NCBI GenBank assembly: GCA_034092305.1 | Contig: JASJET010000132.1 | Coordinates: forward strand, 2,170,001 to 2,234,000 | DNA from: Diaprepes abbreviatus | Taxonomy: Eukaryota > Arthropoda > Insecta > Coleoptera > Curculionidae | Length of the DNA stretch: 64,000 nucleotides | Direction of reading: 5' to 3' | Shown: piece by piece, positions 43,695 to 56,455 of the stretch | Numbering within the stretch: position 1 is the first letter of the stretch | Layout of the letters: every line of letters begins with the position of its first letter | The notes under the pieces: model-generated | Told to the model about the DNA's origin: nothing | Database searches by the model: none | What the model saw: only the letters and a program-made list of their open reading frames with translations | Position numbers and translations under genes: made by a program

Positions 43695-46139
43695 TTATGT
43701 ACGTCGGTTACTCCGGAACAGTTGTACCGATTTAAATTGAATTTTTTGCGTGATGTTGTGAAAGTTTCTGCGGTGGTCCCATATTTTTGGTCTAAATTGG
43801 TTCAGTAAAATCCAAGATGAAGCCCAAAAAAAATTTAATTTTATCCAATTTTCTCCAGAACTGATATGGGGGATTTTTCGGGCTTGCACATACCGAATAA
43901 TTTTTTTTTTAATTCAAAATGGCGGATTACTAATATAAAATTATTTTTGAAAAATGTAATGTGATGGACTAAAAATTGAACGGCCTTCCATTTTGTCCGA
44001 AATTGGTACTGGGTGGTACTTGTCGCATATTCTTTAATGTACCACAACATATTACAGAAAAACGAGAATGACTTTTCAAACTTTTTAAAGAAAAGCTGCA
44101 AGGCTTAGTTTAATCTATTTAAATGTTAGATTTCCACTACATGTCACTCATACTTAATATTCCTAATGGTTTGTATTATTGCTCGTAATGAATTTCTTAG
44201 AAAAAAATATACTTTTCATGTCTTTCCAAAAAAATGTTAAAAAGTCGTAGTTAACCGCATAATAAATAAATGTGGAAAAAGCAGACACCCGTTAACTTAA
44301 TTTTTGAAATTCATGTACAACTAAGAGTTACTAATTAAAGTAAGTAAATTTCAACATTTACGAATAAAAACAGCAAAAACGAATAACATTTTTACCCCTA
44401 TAAAGAAATATAAAGTAGGCCCCTACTGAGAAAAATATGTGTATCAATTCCTTTTCGTAAACTTAATAATATGCATAATTCTTTTTTTGAAAAAAATCAG
44501 CTTTTTAAATTATACATTATATAAAATTGCAATTCATGACGTAAAAAACACGTATTAGATATTTTTTGGTATACTACAACATATTGCAGAATGGAAATTG
44601 AAGGCGGACCAAAATCACCCCTTGAAAACTTTTCCTGTAAGTAAAATTTAAAAATATTTTTTAAAAATAAATATTATTGAAACTTACCTATATATACAGC
44701 GCCCTAAAAGGGCAAAATTTATTTACAACAGAAAAAATTACTTTATTCTTTATGATAAAAACTTTCTTTGTAATTCAGTCTTGCAGTCTGCACCACTGAA
44801 CTCAAAAAATAAACGAAATAAATCCTGCTAGATAATCGAATTGAAACTAAGTCGAAAATTAAAATGACGGAAAACTACTAAAACCGAGTTTGCGTTATAG
44901 CAGTGGTCTCAAGCCATAAGTTAAATTAGGCAACCAGAATACATTGAAGAGGTATCGTTTTTGGCGAAGGGCCGTGTAATATTGTTATATTTTGAAGAAA
45001 TATTCAAAAATTGAGATTTTATTATATAATAAATGTAGCACTGTGAGCATTATTTTAACAATACGCCTATATTATATCATTGTTAGAGAGATTTTCTCTC
45101 TCTCAAGGAAAATATATTTAGGTCACCTTCTATTTTGTAGTATTGTACTTGTTTTTCTATAAAAACATGTATCATCTTACTAATGATATTTAAGAATTTA
45201 CAACGTTGTGATTTTAATAAAAGGTCGCTAGAAAGTGGCAACCGTTCATTTTAGATCGGTAACAAGGAGGAATTTATCCTCTTTAGTCGGTAAGAAGGGA
45301 TATGCAACATTGCCACGTTTTGAACGGAAATCCAGCAATTTAAATTCTTTTACACTTGTTACAGAGGCATGTATATAACATTTTCTTACTGATATTCAAT
45401 CATTCGCAATATTGTAATGATGAGTGAGTTATGTCCACGTTGCGTTCATTTTATGAGCATTAAAATTATAGCATTGGAGTAATAGTCTAGGATTATTTAG
45501 TATGTTTGAGTCGAATTTTTGTTTTAGCCGAGAATAGTTTATAAAAATATAGGCTTCTTTTATTAGGGAGAATGTTTTAGTAAATGTCTTTATACAAATT
45601 TTTAGATTTCAATGTATGTTAACTGACATAACTATTATGGTGAACGAACCATTATCGTGACTCACGTTAAATGTCACTATCACTAAATGTAACTATTACT
45701 ACATTAAATTTCTTATACAAAATTCAAACAAGAAATTTTAATAAGACACTAATTATAAATAAATATTTCTTAGTAGTGGTAACAAGACAAAATAATTTAA
45801 CGTAAAACAAAATTATTGGGTATTTTGTTTATTGTTAAAAAAGAAGATTAATGTTTAAAAAGAGTTTATATACTAGATGGTATAGGGTTATTTCTTATTT
45901 CAGAAATTATAGAAGCTGCATTCCATTTCAAATAATAATGCAATATATTCTTTCTAAATCTCACCGAAGTTAATATTAAATTAAAAGAAATTGTTCAAAT
46001 AATATGTGACCGGCAAGAAGTAAGGTTACATCCAAATGCATATCAAATACTCTAAACTTCTTTTAGGCACTTGTCACAAATTGATTTTCACTAGAATTTG
46101 AATGTTAAAACATTGTCAAACTTAATGTGTTATATCCAA
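43695..46139. other. AT-rich stretch, old repeats only
   Basis: No gene is supported. A block near 44037 (ACAACATATTACAGAA) recurs near 44573, and 45335-45510 resembles 17940-18130, so some of this is decayed dispersed repeat. Nothing can be named. Confidence 0.45.
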
Positions 46140-46560
46140 CATCGGTGTATAAAGTAGGGAAGATACTGATATACTGTCGGTAGGATATTAAAAACCTGAC
46201 TACTTCGATGTTTTACTGAAAAATATCTCCAGTCAAACGACATCTATATAATCACCGGAGTAGTAAGAATTTTTTTCTAAAATCAAAATGTTAGTAAGAA
46301 ATAAAGGAATCTATCTACCATATTTAAATAGTTGCTATGTATGTATTCTCCTTTCAGGTAAACAAAATGGAAAGAATATATACAAACAGTTCATTTCCTG
46401 CAAATGTAACTCCGGTCCTCTCTCCATTCGATCACCTCATGATCTCGTCAGTTGAGCTATATCGAACTGAGAGCAACATTCGCAGGAAACAACTGCTAGA
46501 TAAATTCCGAAACACGTCCGCAGGATATTAAAAACCTGCCGTTGTTCATGTATATTCCGG
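46140..46560. repeat. Diverged family 1 hammerhead repeat units
   Basis: Two degenerate copies of the 321-bp unit can be traced by GGATATTAAAAACCTG (at about 46187 and 46523), against GGATATTACCTGCAGAAC in the main array, each followed by a CCGGA block. The second copy contains a damaged hammerhead. These are older relatives, 30 kb away from the array. Confidence 0.65.
46412..46473 (-). ncRNA. Hammerhead relic lacking helix III
   Basis: The minus strand keeps core CTGACGA and a 5-bp helix II (GATCA/TGATC), then GAATGGAGAG. The seven bases that form helix III and the cleavage site in family 1 (ACTAGTA) are missing. It cannot self-cleave. Confidence 0.6.
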
Positions 46561-48129
46561 ACCCCTTGTATATGAACACATTTGAAATTTGTTTTTCTTA
46601 TTCTTTAAATGTAAGTCTAAAAACTGTAGGAAAAAAATGCTTTCCCCTTTTTTCCTTTCTCATACAAATCGTTCCCTGAATATTCCAAGATTCGTCAAAT
46701 GAATGAAGGTGCCCTTTTCTTAAATATATAATCGTTCTGTAGGTTTCTTGAACCAAACGCCAATTTATAAACTAGCGTAAAACTTAAATAATTTAGCGAT
46801 CTTTAAAATATTTGGTATAGAAAGCAAACTTTTTGTGAAACTTTTCCTCGAGTTTGGTATTGGTGATTAATTTTATGTTTAAAATAGAATAGGAGTATAA
46901 CAGTATATATAAAATACCAAATACAACGGATTTGAGGAATATGAATTTCTAAAAGTATTTAAAATCATTCATTAGTTTCTAATATATCCCAAATATACAA
47001 TACTATTGTTTTAATACAACTAATACTTTAAAAATCATATAATTTAAATTCTGTTTTTACTCTAAAAAACCAACACTTGTCACTTGACTGCTGTGAGGTC
47101 ACATATTGTAAAAGACCAATAAAGTAGCAGGGAGATATAAAAGTACTATAATTAAAATATTTGAAAAGTTATTTATTCACGTTTCACGTTCGGAAAATAA
47201 TAGAACAATCTATACTATCTACAACGTATTTTTGTGAAGACCATTTTGATGTATGTGTTTATTTTTCTTACATTAAAAGTTATTTTTCAAATTTTCAAAG
47301 GCAAAAATAGAAATTTTGAGGTTAGAAGTAAAGTAATCAAAGTTGGGTAACAATGTTTTGTACTTGTCTTATTTTAGTTTTGAGCTTATAAATACCTATT
47401 ACTACCATTATATATTCATTATCGGTGACGGAAATAAAAATTCTTGATAAATTACCTATATAGAGGTCTTTACATTTCTAAATTTAGCAGAGCAGAAGTT
47501 ACTGTTTATTGAGAAGAAATTGGCCACCATAAAACAATCAATTCTTGGCAAATCCGAACTATTTGGGAAAACTTTTTCGAACAATTTTTAAAGGGAGTAG
47601 TAAGCAAATTTCCAAGAAATTGCACGGAAATTACTATAAAATAATGTTAACCTAACAACGTAGTTTTTGAGAGCGATGATGTTTTCCAACAAATGACGTA
47701 ATGCACTTTGATTGGTGTTCGTTATCAAGTGTCTTGAAAATGATTTAATTACACTTTGCTTATTAAATAAAAATTAAATTGCCTAAAAATAAAGAAAAAT
47801 ATTGTGTTTTTTGGTATTTCTATTATAAAAACTACCGTTTCGCGGCAAAATTATATTTTTGTTTTTTATACGGTCAACATCCCTATTGTTTATAACCAAT
47901 ATTGCTTTGAATACGTGAAAAAAAACTATACAGTTTTCTGCGTTACAATAAAGAATGGTACTCCAACACGCATCCTTTCTTTTTTAACAGATACGTATTA
48001 TCTTGTTTTTTGTTTGTTTGTACAATGTTTTGATTACGTTGTATCTCTAATCGTATCTGGGTATGTATTTGTCTACAAACGCGCGAAGTTTCGCTTCATC
48101 GATTAGTTGTTACAAAGTAGCTGTTGCCA
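46561..48129. other. AT-rich stretch without recognised features
   Basis: A 100-codon open frame at 47804-48106 has no known motif and looks like chance in AT-rich DNA. Nothing else can be assigned. Confidence 0.5.
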
Positions 48130-49075
48130 GATATTAGGTATCTTAACACTGGGTTCACTGGGGATTTCATTATTATTTTTAATGTAAGCTGCTTCTATAA
48201 ATTTTCTCCTTTTCATGTTGGACTGCTTATATATGTCGCAACTTCAGACCATTTTATATGGTTTTGTTTATGCCAGGAGGTTCCCTTTTTGGTGTCTGTA
48301 AGTTTTTTGTCCATAATCATAACATCTAGTTAACGCTTGGTTTGTCCACTTCACCACATTTACATGGAACTTTGTAAATACATTCTTTCATATCGATAGT
48401 GTTGATTTTGTTTTTGTTAAAATGAGCTCTGAGTTTATTTCGTAATTTGAAAGCTGTTTTTATATTGTAATTGCTAGCAATTCGTCTCAATTTTTTCTAA
48501 GGTTTCCTTAGTATACGGAATTGAGAAGGAATATGTTTCTTGCTGTCCAGTGGTCTTTGTTCTGAGGTTAGTTATAACATTGTCTAATAATTTTAGAGAA
48601 CAACCGTTCTATTGTAAATCGGATTTAATATTTGCTATAGCTTTTTCAAGAAGTGTAGGATTATAAAGGTCGTATAATTATTTGTTTTCTTACAGAATGA
48701 TTATTTCATGGTTAAGATATTGTTCTGTGTGATGGCTTTCTGTGTTTTGAAGTGTTAATAATTTCATTTGAATGATTGGCCATGATGTCTATCTAGGAAG
48801 GGAAATTGACCTTTTACCCATTCTTCCATAATAAATCTAATTGTAGGTCGAATAAAGTATACAATTGAATCTGGAGATAAACTTTCAAATACGTTTCTTA
48901 CTCTTGTCATATAGTCCCCCATCGTTGTCACTGGATTACAATAAACGATGTTTTTTGTCGTTCTGTGGGGCCCCTTGTGTTGGTAAAAAAATTGCCTGTA
49001 TTTCGCCAGAGGTAAATTGTTTAAATATTAATTGTCTAATTCATCTAGAATATTTAAATCTTTCTCCTTTAAAAG
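48130..49075 (-). pseudogene. Penelope-like element, RT end through C-terminus
   Basis: The minus strand gives NNLPLAKYRQFF and VYFIRPTIRF, then EEWVKGQFPFLD (end of RT), a long decayed linker, MKECIYKVPCKCGEVDKPS where the YIG segment is deleted, then KLTDTKKGTSWHKQNHIKWS, EVATYISSPT and KQLTLKI. The end reads EAAYIKNNNEIPSEPS after frame changes, which matches the usual PLE C-terminus. The nuclease signature itself is lost. Confidence 0.7.
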
Positions 49076-49089
49076 TTAATACATAATTT

Positions 49090-49737
49090 AAAATGGGGGC
49101 ATACTTTGGATTGTATAATTAGTGAATTACCATCAAGTTTTCTCCATAAAAATGTAGTTTTATTATTCCAGCAATTTTTACATCACAAAATACGTTCAAT
49201 TGCCAGGTTTCTTCAAAATTTCGCAATCTTACTGCATAAGGGCTTGCACTACTTCAAAAATGGCAATTGTTGTATCTGTTAAAAAGGTTATAATTTTGCT
49301 TCATCAGTCCAAATTATGTTGTCCAAAAATCGAGGATCGTCTTGTCTCATCGTTAATATAAATTCGCAAAATTGCACTCTTTTCGGAAAATCAATATCTC
49401 TTAAGTGTTGAACTAAAGTTATTAAATAGGGTGGAAGTTGTGTTTCAGCAGAATTCCATTTGTTGAGTTTTCCGTTTGTAGAGCTAGTTGTCTTAATAAT
49501 GTCATAGAATATACCATATTTTTTATTATTTATTTATCCCAGAATTGCAATTTCTAAATTTTCATCATTGAAAACAGGTTTTCTTTTATGCATTTTGCCT
49601 TAATCGTGCCAAGAGTTTTAGAGTTTTGCAATCTTCGTTTAACACTGGCATGTTTTTGATAAAATTTTGTTACATTCCCCATAGATAATAAACAAATCTA
49701 GATAATGATCGTGAGTATAATTTAATTGCCCCGGCAT
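49090..49737 (-). pseudogene. Tc1/mariner transposase (DD41D-like), N-terminal to mid part
   Basis: From ATG at 49737 the minus strand reads MPGQLNYTHDHYLDLFIIYG (N-terminal helix region). After shifts come NGKLNKWNSAETQLPPYLIT, RDIDFPKRVQFCEFILTMRQ, DDPRFLDNIIWTDEAKF (first catalytic Asp), and NPYAVRLRNFEETWQLNVFC, which leads into the domain centre. The last two Asp residues are missing. Broken by shifts; no termini identified. Confidence 0.7.
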
Positions 49738-50459
49738 GATCTTCATTAATAATTATCAAGTGACAAAAAATAGGGGCATTTCTGTAGTGCTCTACTGTTT
49801 TCTTTCGTCGCGTTTCGACGTCATGGCCAACTAATAACAAAATTTAAAAGCTGTATAGCATTTTTACAATACAAAAATGTTCAGTTGTTTATATATCAAA
49901 AACCAAAAATTTTTCGAATAGACAACTTATTCAAAGTCAGCCTTATTTTTAATGGTAGATAAGATAATGTTATAAAAATAGGGGTTACTTAAAAAAAAAG
50001 AGTTGTGATGATTTTCTCAAGTTAAAATTTAATGTTAGTTTTTGACCACCCTGTATTTATTTTTATCTAAATATCAACACAGTTCACTAAAGTATATATC
50101 CTTCTAGAAGGAAACCAACTCCAATTAAATAATAAAGGCGTTCATATAGGAGAAATTGATAGCTATGTTTAAGCCTGCAAACGCCATTTTGTACATAAAA
50201 TTTAAAATATGTCAAAATCAGTTAGACTTAAGTATAGGACATTATACATGAAATATGTTTATAATTTTACGTAGAATCTATAAATGAAATATCTTATAGG
50301 GTGTTTCATTTAAAATAAGCAAGGAGGCATCCGCTTCTGGTAAAACCAGAAATACCATCATCTTGAAAATATTTTAGCCGAATTGTTCCCATCAACTTCA
50401 GTAAACGCCAAAATTTAATAATTTTCCAACGTCATTTAGTCGTGGGAAATAATTTCTGG

Positions 50460-50465
<6 letters not shown>
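49738..50465. other. AT-rich stretch without recognised features
   Basis: Nothing assignable. Confidence 0.5.

Positions 50466-50503
<38 letters not shown>
50466..50503. repeat. (TA)n microsatellite
   Basis: TA tract abutting a foldback element. Confidence 0.95.
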
Positions 50504-50506
<3 letters not shown>

Positions 50507-51408
50507 GGTGTCCAAGATGAGGATCCTAAGCATGGGGATCTCGGAAACGGTTGGAGATACGAGGTCGGTTAAATTAGAGAAAAGTTGCGCAATTTAGTGC
50601 TAAATTAAACGCAGTTAAAAAAATTTAAAAATTTCAAACAGTTCCGGAGATTTCCGGAAAAAAACGAAATTTGGCAAAATCGTTTTTAATTTTTGCAGGC
50701 TTTATTTAAAGAGATATCAGAAAATAAAATGTAGGTTCTCATTGCCACTTTCTATTTTTTATAATTTGGTCTAAACAAAATTTAAATCCGACGTTTCATT
50801 TCTGAGATACCATCATGAACTTTCATTTTTTATATGGAACAAAAAAAAGTATTCCATGTATTTGATAGCATTTTTTATTACAAATTCAACGGTGTATCAC
50901 CCTTGCATATCGAATACGTAGTTCAAGTACTTTGCATAAGAGCTCCGTGAGAGCGAGAGAGAAAGGTATATCAGTTTTATAAAAGCCAATGAACTACACA
51001 CTTGATATGCAAGTGTGATACACCGTTGAATTTGTAATAAAAAATGCTATCAAATACATGGGATACTTTTTTTTGTTCCATATAAAAAATGAAAGTTCAT
51101 GATGGTATCTCAGAAACGAAACGTCGGATTTAAATTTTGTTTAGACCAAATTATAAAAAATAAAAAGTGGCAATGAGAATCTACCTTTTATTTTCGGATA
51201 TCTCTCTAAATAAAGCCTGCAAAAATTAAAAACAATTTTGCCAAATTTCGTTTTTTTCCGGAAATCTCCGGAAGTGTTTGAAATTTTTAAATTTTTTTAA
51301 CTGAGTTTAATTTAGCACTAAATTGCGCAACTTTTCTCTAATTTAACCTACCTCGTATCTCCAACTGTTTCCGAAATCACCATGCTTAGGATCCTTATCT
51401 TGGACACC

Positions 51409-51412
<4 letters not shown>
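50503..51412. mobile_element. Foldback MITE with CAGGGTG ends and about 420-bp arms
   Basis: ACAGGGTGTCCAAGATGAGG at the left faces CTTATCTTGGACACCCTGT at the right. The arms (to about 50920 and from about 50985) are near-perfect complements with a spacer of about 65 bases. Internal marks such as CATGATGGTATCTCAGAAA recur inverted. It is non-coding. The CAGGGTG terminus and the insertion into TA match the style of the DD41D element at 40181, so a related transposase may have moved it. Confidence 0.88.

Positions 51413-51468
<56 letters not shown>
51413..51468. repeat. (TA)n microsatellite
   Basis: TA tract between two foldback structures. Confidence 0.95.
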
Positions 51469-51473
<5 letters not shown>

Positions 51474-51562
51474 TTTTATAACCGCTTTAAATTCAATTTT
51501 TGTTCAACTAGATACTTGAAAACTTGTTTTATTGCTGTTTTGTAAAAATGTCAACCAAAGAA

Positions 51563-51622
<60 letters not shown>

Positions 51623-51717
51623 TTCTTTGGTTGACATTTTTACAAAACAGCAATAAAACAAGTTTTCAAGTATCTAGTTGAACAAAAATTGAAATTAAAG
51701 CGGTTATGAAAAGTTTT
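51469..51717. repeat. Inverted repeat with a (TA)n centre
   Basis: Arms of about 95 bp (51469-51565 and 51621-51717) are almost perfect complements, ending inward at CAACCAAAGAAAG and its mirror. The loop is 27 copies of TA (51566-51620). No coding sequence and no terminal motif that names a family. Confidence 0.88.
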
Positions 51718-52919
51718 TTCATATGAGTGCTTACTATGGCTATTTTAAAACCTCATGTTTTTAAAGAGATGCAGTACAGGTGGAGAATTTTATTTTCATA
51801 TAATTAAATAAACAAATTATCATAGATCTTCAACAAAATAAAATTTTTGAAAAAAATAATGTGTGCACCTTGTAGAAATAACCCATTTCAAGAGATTTCC
51901 TTTGTTATTACCTGTGAAACAATACAATATACTATTTTGTTTAAACATGTAACGTCAGCATTACATTTATTTCGAAACAAAGCTACCATAGAAAATTTCG
52001 GCAATATGCATTTAAAGAATAGAAGCAACAATTCCGATAACAAGTCTTTGTTTCTACAGAAATAGATTTACGGGTGCTTTGTGTGGATTTTGATTATGAT
52101 TATTAACGTGGGGGTTTGGAGTAATGTACTCGAATAGAATTCATAATAAGGTTGTTGTCTTGAGGATAATATAATTGTCGAATAGCATTTGTATGGATAA
52201 TTAATGTTTTGTCTGGAGAATATCCATTAGTATGTTCCTCAGTATTTTAAAAATAAAGAACCTAGAATTTGAATTGTATTAGTTTAATCTTATTAAAACT
52301 AAAACATCCTTTACTCGTTATGGGCCATTATGAAGTCTTTAAAAATAGTTCTTTCTATGGTTGATCCCAAGGTTCTTATTATATACTGATTTTGACAACA
52401 ATAGAGATATAATTGACCTAAAAATACGTTCCTTTAAATTATAAGTCTCTAATATCCAAATCCGGCTCGCCATAGCCTATTATGATTATATCGTAAAATT
52501 TACAATGTAATTTACAAAACTATAAGCAAATGCGGTTATCTAACGAAAAATTAAGAAACAAAACAACTGATATACTTAATGAAACTGAATATCTCAACTG
52601 TAATTAAGGATTTATCTTAAACACTTAGAATAAGACAATTGTTTGCAATTGTGGATCCAAGTTTACGGAAAATTATCAGCCGCTATTTCAAATGCTCTTC
52701 AATTAGTTTTGGTCTACATATGTATTTGATATATTTCATTTTGGAGAATGTTTTTTTACACAGGTGAGTAGTGCTGAAAGTGAAAAAAAGTCAAGAACAA
52801 ATTTATACAATTAATAAAGCTGTGTGAGTAGAAGACTCACATCATCATTCCAGCCATGATGATTTTAAATACGTAAATAATATCAATCCATCCAGCGACA
52901 CTATCGAAATTTACACCAT
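51718..52919. other. AT-rich stretch without recognised features
   Basis: A 72-codon frame at 51847-52065 has no known motif. Nothing else assignable. Confidence 0.5.
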
Positions 52920-54480
52920 TCTTATATGAAGGGGAATATTTCAGGACGATTCACTTTGCCCATTGTTGTTCTGCCTTGCAATGAACCCACTAACACGCCG
53001 TTTGAACTCCACCAGATACGACTTTAGTTCAGAAATAACAACGAAGAGGTAGTAAGAGTGAATCATCTTCTATACTTGGATAATCTTAAACTGATGGCTG
53101 CTACCAGAAACCAACTGGAACAAATGCTTAGAATTGTAGAGGAGTTGTTCGGGAATATCGGAATGCAATGTGGACTTAACAAGTGCCATATTTTGAACAT
53201 CGTTAAAGGAAAGATATAACCAGGGCCATTTGAAATGCAGAACAGTGAAACTATAGCTGCAATGGAAGCAGACCAAACATACAAATATCTAAGTATAAAA
53301 CAGGCTAAAAGATTTGACCATCGCACTATAAAAGCCGAATTGACAACCGGATTTTCAAGAGGGTAAGGCGGGTATTATAAACTAACTTAAATAGTAGAGA
53401 TTTGTTTAAGACGCTCAACACATATGCTTACTCTGCACTTAGCTACTCTTTTGAAATTGTAAAATGGAGCAGGACGGACATCCTAAATCTGCAAAAAAAA
53501 AATAAGGGCACTCCTAGTAAAAGCACAAAAACATCACCCTCGGAGTGCTATTGAACTTACAATGCTTCCAAGACATCAAGGAGGAAGAGGATTGGTAAAT
53601 ATTGATAAGCAGCTCGATCAACAAATAATAAACTTACGTTCATATTTCCACAGGTTAGCGGACTCTTCCAGGCTACATCGAGCAATATGCGAGGCAGACG
53701 ATTTAACGCCGCTACAGCTTAGGGAACATTATATTATTACTTACCATCAGACAGACCAAGAGAAGTTACAAACCTGGCTACAGAAGCCACTTCATGGACG
53801 GCATCCAAATGAGGTCAACCAGGACAATGTCGACAACTCAGCGTCAAACTACTAGTTGATTTCAGGACTGATGGTTCCGGAAACGGAGGGCTTCTTGTTA
53901 GCTATCCAAGACTAGATTATTCCGAAGAAAAACTATCGGAAGTTCATTATTAGAGATTCCTCAATAGAAAATGACTATAGAACATCAGAGACAATCCATC
54001 ATATAACTAGAGGATGCCAAGCGTTGGCGGTAACCGAGAAAGACATGACTAAGATACTCCACCAAGAGCTAGTAGATAAGCTAAAATTATTGCAGGTAGG
54101 AAGAGTGCCCTAGTACAAATACAATCCGGAGCCGATTCTTGAAAACAACCAGTTCAAGTTATATTGGGACTGAACTGTTCTAACAGATCAAACAATTGCT
54201 CATAGTAGGCTAGACATTATACTAACAGATAAAATTTCTAAGCGAACTACACTGATTGACATTGCTATACGTAATAACAATAAGCTAAGACCAAAATACA
54301 ATGAGAATATCGCCAAATACAGAGATCTGGAGGTGCAAATCCGCGCAGACCGTCTGAAAGTTTGTAGAAAATACAACAGACCTCGTCACCTAGGAACCGA
54401 TAACATGGAAAGGGTTCTAACAGAGCTTCATACTTTTAGTACCTTTGTATACCTGGTATAAGTCAATATTCCCTAGAGGG
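52920..54480 (+). pseudogene. LINE RT and C-terminal region (R2-like type)
   Basis: The reading in shifting frames gives IFQDDSLCPLLFCLAMNPLT (RT motif B), VNHLLYLDNLKLMAATRNQL (motif C with LDN where an M/ADD is expected), GLNKCHILNIVKGKI, TYKYLSIKQAK, and then an open 97-codon stretch (LPRHQGGRGLVNIDKQL). The end reads RLDIILTDKISKRTTLIDIA and YNENIAKYRDLEVQI, which resembles the C-terminal nuclease-like region of R2-type LINEs. Catalytic residues are damaged. The 3' end meets that of the next LINE near 54490. Confidence 0.7.
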
Positions 54481-54499
54481 AGTGCGAAGTCGTCTGGCT

Positions 54500-55770
54500 T
54501 GAAATAATGATTATAATAAATGTTTTTATTTTTAAATATTCTTCAGCATATTACATGAGACTCTTTCTCAGCCCGTTAACGTCCACTCAAAGACATAAGC
54601 CTCTCCGTCTTATATCATCTACCCATCTGCGTTGTGGCCTGCCATGATTTCGGTTCGTTTCTCGCGGTCGCCATTGCAGTAATTTACTCGTCCATCTATC
54701 GGGCTGTTGTCTAGTTATGAGCTCCGCCCATTGCCACTTTAGTCGTGATATGCATTCAATGACGTCAACTACTTTGGTTCTTGATCTTATTACTTGATTT
54801 CGTATTTTATCCCGTAACGAGATTCCTAACATTTATCTCTCCATGGAGCGTTGGGTGACTCGGAGCCTATTTGCGTTTTGTTTGGTTAGTGTTGTCGTGT
54901 CCATGCTGTAAGTAGCAACAGGCAAGACACACCTGTTATGCACTTTCCGTTTAAGGTTGATTGGTGTGTTTCTATCTCTTAATACGTACTGCAACTTTCC
55001 AAAGGCAGCCCATGTTAGCCTTATTCTCCTTGTTATTTCCGCCGTTTGATTTTCTTTGCCCAGTTTCATGACGTGGCCTAAATAGATGTACTCTTGGACA
55101 TTCTCTATGATTTCATTTTGAATCTCTATTTGTACATTTGCGTCAGGGCTCATTAACTTAGTTTTCCCCAAGTTCATCTTAAGTCCCACTTTTCTCGCCT
55201 CTTCATTGAAATCTTGAAGCATTTGTTTTAGCTCTTCTGAGTTGCTAGACATGACAACAACATCGTCGGCGAAACGAAGATGACTAAGATAAGAACCGTC
55301 AACTCTCAAACCTTTCTCGTCCCAATTTAGTTTTTTAAAGACATCCTCCAAAGCTAGCGTAAATAGTTTCGGAGAGATGACATCTCTCTGACGCACACCT
55401 CTCATAACGTTTATTTTTTTCGGTTTTTGTGTCTTCGTCGATTTTAACCTGTATAGTTGCGTTTTTATATATGTTCTGAATGACAGTGGTATACCTGGAG
55501 TCAATTCTAGCATTATTAAGTGATCTCAAGATTGCCCATGTTTCTATAGAGTGAAAGGCCTTGTGAAAATCTACAAATGCCAGGTGTATAGGAATGTTAT
55601 ATTTCTCGATTTTTTCTAGGAGTGTGCGTAGAGCTTGGATATGATCTATCGTACTAAATCCATGTCGAAAGCCGGCTTGCTCCACAGGCTGGTAATAGTC
55701 AAGCTTTTCAATCGGGCGATTTGTCAATATGCGGGTGAATAGTTTATATAGGTGGTTTAATAAACTGACG
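54500..55770 (-). pseudogene. LINE reverse transcriptase (RTE-like), truncated
   Basis: The minus strand gives YKLFTRILTNRPIEKLDYYQ, EQAGFRHGFSTIDHIQALRT, HLAFVDFHKAFHSI (motif A), a shift near 55430, RGVRQRDVISPKLFTLALED (motif B), SHLRFADDVVVMSSN (motif C), GLKMNLGKTKLMS and EYIYLGHVMKL. After a TAA at 54833 come MLGISLRDKIRNQVIRSRTK and RPQRRWVDDIRRRGLCL. One shift and one or two stops are the only obvious damage. The endonuclease half is missing. Confidence 0.85.
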
Positions 55771-55944
55771 GAGACTAACTAAACAAATTTTAGAAAAAGG
55801 CTTCGGTTCAGATAAGGCATCCTTAAATGCCTTCCTGATTATACTCATCTCACGAGTAATTATTAATTGTAATTGTTGGTTCCTTTATACTAGTTATATA
55901 ACTCACGTTTGACGAACAAGATAAGGTAATTACAATAAAAAAGT

Positions 55945-56455
55945 AGTTATAAAGGGCATTTTTTTAGAGGATTGCTTTGTAAATTGACAATATTATTTCT
56001 AATGACAGTAAAATTGATAGTTGACTGTTGATTTGTAGTCAGTACGTTTATAACTATTTCACCATGAATAAATTTATGCCAGAACAACGCTTGCAAGTAG
56101 TGCAAATTTATTTTGAGAATCATGGTTCAGGTCGCCAAGCTTAACGTGCGCTACGTCCATTTTACGGTATACATAATCATCCATCCTAGCAAGTTATTCA
56201 GCAAACCATGGATCGTTTCGTTTTACGTACACTATGGTCGACAATACGTTTCCACAAAGACGCCGTATAGTGCCCACAGAAAAAGTTATTGGTGCTGTGG
56301 ACATAGTATTGAAGAGAACCCGAATGGGTCGATTCGCTATCGTGCACAATAATTGGACCTGTGTCCATCCATCTTGGGGAAGATATTGCGGGAAGATCTT
56401 GAATTATGAGCTTACAAGATCCAGCTTGTGCAAGAGTTGAAACCACTGGGCTCCC
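55945..56455 (+). pseudogene. DD41D mariner-like element, N-terminal fragment
   Basis: From ATG at 56064 the frame reads MNKFMPEQRLQVVQIYFENH, closely matching the transposase at 37804 (MNRLMPEQCFQIVQIYFENH). It goes on, with stops and shifts, through RALRPFYG and TMDRFV to a helix-turn-helix end near 56450. The left flank AAAGGGCATTTTTTTAGAGG resembles that element's TIR. The catalytic part and the right end are gone. Confidence 0.78.

Noticed and set aside
47804..48106. 100-codon frame rich in Phe, Tyr and Val as a membrane protein gene
   Set aside because: AT-rich composition explains the hydrophobic residues; the frame shows no motif and its end runs into PLE-adjacent sequence.
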